Source: Antedon mediterranea
Lineage: Eukaryota; Echinodermata; Crinoidea; Comatulida; Antedonidae
Length of the DNA: 64,000 nt
Direction: 5' to 3'
Assembly: GCF_964355755.1 (NCBI RefSeq)
Contig: NC_092675.1
Coordinates: 29,536,912 to 29,600,911, forward strand
Part shown: positions 59,471 to 64,000 of the stretch, one piece after another
How the letters are laid out: every line of letters starts with the position of its first letter
Position numbering within the stretch: the stretch's first letter is position 1
Notes under the pieces: model-generated
Told to the model about the DNA's origin: nothing
Database searches by the model: none
Seen by the model: the letters and a program-made list of their open reading frames with translations, nothing else
Made by a program: the position numbers and the translations under genes

Positions 59471-60165
59471 AAGCAATTATTATTACAGTTTTAGACTACA
59501 TATTTAAATTCTACAGTATTACCAGTACAGTATCATGTGTTTATCTAAAATAGTACACCTGGTAAATAATACTGATAGCTGAATCTTGGCGATACAATAT
59601 ATTTGTTTAATTCCATACTTAGTAGTACTGTAGTAGGCGTAGTCATTAAATTTACAAAATAATAGTATGATTTGCTTATGAGAAGAAGGGAATTTAGTTT
59701 CATCCATCTTTTTTAAAGAAGCTATACCAAATTATTTATGTGAAATTTGAAATGAATTCACATCAATCATATCAATTAATTTATTTCTTTCAAAGTTTAA
59801 AAGTAATGCAAATAATTTATATATGGGATTAGGTTATAAGAAATGAAAGAGACAAAAAAAACAACTGGAGTGTTCTTACTACTTGTGTTGTGAAATCCAT
59901 GATGTACTAATTTACATATATACACACAGTAGCAATTAGAGCACTATTATATTTTAAACAACCTTACAGTATACTGTATTGGTTCCATCCTTAGCTCTCC
60001 TCTCAATGTGATTGTAAATTGTGGTATTGTTAAAGAATTTGGAGTTAATTAATTTTAAAGGCAATAAAAATGAGAATCTTAAAGAAGATGTAGACTATGT
60101 TTGCAGTGATTATAGAGTAAGAATGAATATGGTAGCTAGTAGAAATAAGCAATGTGTTACTTATT
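59471..60165. other. No supported feature
   Basis: AT-rich sequence. Confidence 0.4.
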
Positions 60166-60341
60166 AAGGCCAATTTGCATAGACAAGTGGTAACGTAAGC
60201 GGAAAACTGCATAGATTGTCCCATGTAGAATCTGCATCCATCCTGCGCGGCGGAAACCACCTGTCTGCTTCACGTTTTGTGTAAGGAACGACATAGAATC
60301 TATAGTTATACCGTTACTACTCGTCTGTGTAAGTTGCCTTT
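60166..60341. mobile_element. MITE family C, copy C3 (interior reversed)
   Basis: Ends AAGGCCAATTTGCATAGACA and inverted ACTCGTCTGTGTAAGTTGCC. The interior CGGAAAACTGCATAG...TTGTCCCATGTAGAATCTG runs opposite to C1 and C2 relative to the plus strand. Confidence 0.8.
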
Positions 60342-61870
60342 ATTGTATGCTTAAATTCATGATTAGTTACATACATGCTCTGCTGCTAGTCAGTTGGTAT
60401 TGTATGCTATAAGTCAGTCTGAATGTATAGTACTGTGATTAGTGATTTCTGGGAATGCATTTAAGCAGTAAGGTCTTTTACTGTATTCATTAGAGAGCAG
60501 GTTGTGCGATTTTGTTACCATGTTCAGTAGAGTATGTGGGGTTGAAGGTGCTACGAATACTGCCATTTGTGTCGATAGAGGGCGACTGACGTCTTAAGGT
60601 CACTGAATAGTTAGAATGAAAATTAAAAGATGTCAAATATTCTTTTTAGTATCAATACATATCGATGTCATATGCTGATTATATGCGACATATTTTTAAG
60701 CAGTTAGTTTTGCAATTCTTAACTTGTGTTTTTGGAAACTGTGCAAAAAGAACGTTTTTTATAAAGTTGTACAAAGATGAAAATGTTCTCTGTTGCTATG
60801 AGCGACAAACAAATTCATGTTTTTTGCAATTGTCTACAGAAGTTACAATTAATTGATGTTCAAGAAGGAATTTGGTAAATAATGTTTAAAAAGCATTTTG
60901 GTAATTGCTATGGTGTTAGTTCTTACCACTTTTACAATGAAAATTGACTTGTACATTTTTTAATTAATTGTTATTAAATTTAAAATTTCATCAGTACTTT
61001 GAAAGAAAACTCACCAAAATATTTATCTTGCTAAAATAGTACAAATGTTTTAAAACGCTGTATACTATTAATGAAAAGTTGTACGAATGGACCAAGTTTT
61101 TAGATTATGTTGTCTCAATGTAAACACACAAACAATATAGTGGTTGTTACTGTCAGGTTACTATGAGGTTTATTTCTGCTAGTGGTTAAACTTGCATACT
61201 GTGCTATGTGACTAACATTATTTTACATTATCTGGATGATACATTATTATGTTATAAAATACATTACTGTACATTATATAATACATTATTATATGTTATA
61301 TAATACATTATTGTATAATTTTAGCACATGTCAAAAACGATAGATTTCAGTAATAGTTGTAGACAAAAAACTGTAAAATGGTAGAAATCAATTGATTTAA
61401 AATTCATATCAAATGAGCTCTGAATCCCATCAAAATATTAAGTTTATCTGTATAACACATTGTGCAGATTTAAACCACCGAAATGTCATTTTATTTTTGT
61501 GAATGTTAATGTTTGTGAGATTACTCTTTATTATTCCATATTGTATTTATAATATGTATGTATTAATATTTTATCCAATGCCTATATAAATATATATATG
61601 CATGTAGAATAAAGTGCAATGCTAACGTGTTGTATCAATGAAAACAAACATTTTGTTTGATGTATTTGTATGTTGGTACAGTAACACAATTACTATTCTT
61701 ATATAGTACAGGAATCTTGTTGAAAAATGGTCAAAATATGCACTTTTTAAAATTCAATTATGCAATTGCTATGCATATATTGCATTATCATCATCTGATG
61801 ATGGAGTCATATAGTCACCACTGAAACTAACAAAATTAAATTGTATAAATTTGGGCTTATTTTGAACAAA
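60342..61870. other. No supported gene
   Basis: Short TA-rich repeats (ATACATTATT, ATTATATAATACATT) occur at 61245-61320. No exon signal. Confidence 0.4.
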
Positions 61871-63370
61871 ATCCCTGTGCTATAGTACATTGGCCATCTG
61901 TTGACAAACTCCCTGTGCTATAGTACATTGGCCATCTGTTGACAAACTCCCTGTGCTATAGTACATTGGCCATCTGTTGACAAACTCCCTGTGCTATAGT
62001 ACATTGGCCATCTGTTGACAAACTCCCTGTGCTATAGTACATTGGCCATCTGTTGACAAACTCCCTGTGCTATAGTACATTGGCCATCTGTTGACAAACT
62101 CCCTGTGCTATAGTACATTGGCCATCTGTTGACAAACTCCCTGTGCTATAGTACATTGGCCATCTGTTGACAAACTCCCTGTGCTATAGTACATTGGCCA
62201 TCTGTTGACAAACTCCCTGTGCTATAGTACATTGGCCATCTGTTGACAAACTCCCTGTGCTATAGTACATTGGCCATCTGTTGACAAAATCCCTGTGCTA
62301 TTAGTAGTACAGTATATGGATTTTTGTATAAATTTGACCATATTTTGACAAAATCCCTGTGCTTTAGTACAGGGATTTTGGTATAAATTTGGCCATCTTT
62401 TGAAAAAATCCCTGTGCTATAGTACATTGGCCACATTTTGACAATCCCTGTGCTATAGTACATTGGCCATATTTTGACAAAATCCCTGTGCTATAGTACA
62501 TTGGCCACATTTTGACAATCCCTGTGCTATAGTACATTGGCCACAATTTAACAAAATCCCTGTGCTATAGTACAGGGATTTTGGTATAAATTTGGCCATC
62601 TTTTGACAAAATCCCTGTGCTTTAGTACATTGGCCACATTTTGACAGAATCCCTGTGCTATAGTACATTGGCCACATTTTGACAGAATCCCCTTGCTATA
62701 GTACATTGGCCACATTTTAACAAAATCCCTATGCTATAGTACAGGGATTTTGGTATAAATTTGGCCATCTTTTGACAAAATCCCTGTGCTTTAGTACGTT
62801 GGCCACATTTTGACAGAATCCCTGTGCTATAGTACATTTGCCAGATTTTGACAAAATCCCTGTGCTATAGTACATTGGCCAGATTTTAACAAAATCCCTG
62901 TGCTATAGTACATTGGCCACATTTTAACAAAATCCCTATGCTATAGTACATTGGCCAGATTTTAACAAAATCCCTGTGCTATAGTACATTGGCCACAGTT
63001 TGACAAAATCCTTTGGTGTTATGGTACACAGATTTCGGTATAAAATTTGCCATCTTTTGACAAAATCCCTGTGCTATAGTACAGAGATTTTGGTATAAAT
63101 TTGGCCACATTTTGACAAAATCCCTGTGCTATAGTACATTGGCCACATTTTGACAGAATCCCTGTGCTATAGTACATTGGCCACATTTTGACAAAATCCC
63201 TGTGCTATAGTACATTGGCTATCTCTTGACAAAATCCTTGTGCTATAGTACAAAGATTTTGGTATAAATTTTGCCATCTTTTGACAAAATCCCTGTGCTA
63301 TAGTACAGGGATTTTGATATAAATGTTGCCATCTTTTGAAAATCTTCCTGTGTGCTATAGTACAGGATTA
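61871..63370 (+). repeat. 38-bp minisatellite, homogeneous then degenerate
   Basis: Units 61871-62288 (11 copies) are effectively identical, with CCCTGTGCTATAGTACATTG and GCCATCTGTTGACAAA. From 62289 on the units diverge in length and sequence; many carry ATCCCTGTGCTATAGTACAG followed by GGATTTT, an inverted repeat. Open frames here are repeat artefacts. Confidence 0.95.
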
Positions 63371-64000
63371 GAATTTGTTTAACTTCCTTAATTTGTTGAG
63401 CTCGTTATTTAGTGATATCGTTGACACATCAGTAATTTGCAACAGAATCCTGTTTAGAAACAATAACCTATATTATTTCCACTTTCATATCATCATTTTA
63501 TAACTGTCATCTTGGGGGAAATCCTTTTGATGATGACATAAAGGTTGTTAATAGGTTTCCCCTCAAAATGACACTAAATCAAACATCAGTATTCAAACAA
63601 TATTCTTTCTTATTTGTTAATATTAGTACAAATGATTAGAATATAAATATTAGTAATCCCATGTTGCTTATTATAATTTAGTTTCTGTATTGTACATGCT
63701 TTTATTTCATAGTATTAAATATTGTGTAACTTAAGCATATATGGGCAGAATAAAGTCAATTCAATTAGTATAAGTATAGCCCATAGGAGTGATTAGAAAT
63801 GTTACTGTACCTCACAATATACATGTAGGTGGTAGATCCATGGGTGGAACCACAACCGGCCTGGCCCCCTAATAGGAACATTATTAAAAGACTCATTTAA
63901 AGACTTCATTTTAGTTTGTATAGGCCCTATGTATACCCTATTTCAATATCCTACATACGCCACTGATGGTTTGAATATTAGTATGTAAAACAACATGCTG
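63371..64000. other. No supported feature
   Basis: Unique AT-rich sequence to the window end. Confidence 0.4.

Noticed and set aside
61871-63370. Possible CRISPR-like array
   Set aside because: The units are contiguous tandem repeats without unique spacers, and the context is an animal genome. The same applies to the arrays at 28168, 42222 and 48674.

Overview
The window looks like AT-rich, intron-containing animal DNA. Short exons with GT/AG borders, long introns, many non-autonomous DNA transposons, several non-LTR retrotransposon fragments, a tRNA-derived SINE and a TTAGGG-type repeat all fit a marine invertebrate. An echinoderm or another invertebrate deuterostome is my best guess; this is inference, not proof. 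There is no operon, CRISPR array, rRNA gene or intact tRNA gene.

Two protein genes are well supported. (1) On the minus strand at 6639-9258 a five-exon gene matches residues 9-147 of the ubiquitin-conjugating enzyme UBE2D. Every exon border lies at the UBE2D position, but the catalytic cysteine (residue 85) is glycine. It is the most interesting object here: either a catalytically dead, E2-variant-like paralogue or a decaying duplicate. (2) On the plus strand at 55441-56172 lies an uninterrupted ORF for a PH-domain protein with a basic tail, probably preceded by a spliced 5' exon. A few other isolated splice-bordered open stretches (23.2, 39.4, 52.0, 52.9 and 58.6 kb) are listed as weak candidate exons.

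Layout. 1-2.4 kb: a long inverted repeat built of tandem subrepeats, joined to a partial copy of a terminal-inverted-repeat (TIR) element. 2.4-6.6 kb: hairpins, tandem repeats and MITEs. 6.6-9.5 kb: the UBE2D-like gene, with a different MITE family in each of three introns. 9.7-11.3 kb: a hairpin-ended unit with a tRNA-like relic and a 294-bp duplication. 11.5-23.3 kb: a transposon graveyard with three broken LINE reading frames, a LINE 3' end, a SINE, a cysteine-rich (CXC) coding fragment, a 0.86-kb TIR element, a 570-bp inverted repeat pair about 6.8 kb apart, and a second copy of the TIR element. 25.6-28.8 kb: MITEs and two minisatellites. 29-47 kb: mostly non-coding sequence with MITEs, a TTAA-flanked element and an element packed with a 9-bp palindrome. 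47.1-50.8 kb: three copies of a modular palindromic element, one inserted into a 32-bp satellite with a clean 8-bp target duplication. 52-59 kb: the PH gene and candidate exons. 61.9-63.4 kb: a 38-bp minisatellite that degenerates into hairpin-forming units.

I find no evidence that the two genes work together. The dominant theme is non-autonomous transposon biology: families A-F recur through the window and share structural rules described in the findings.
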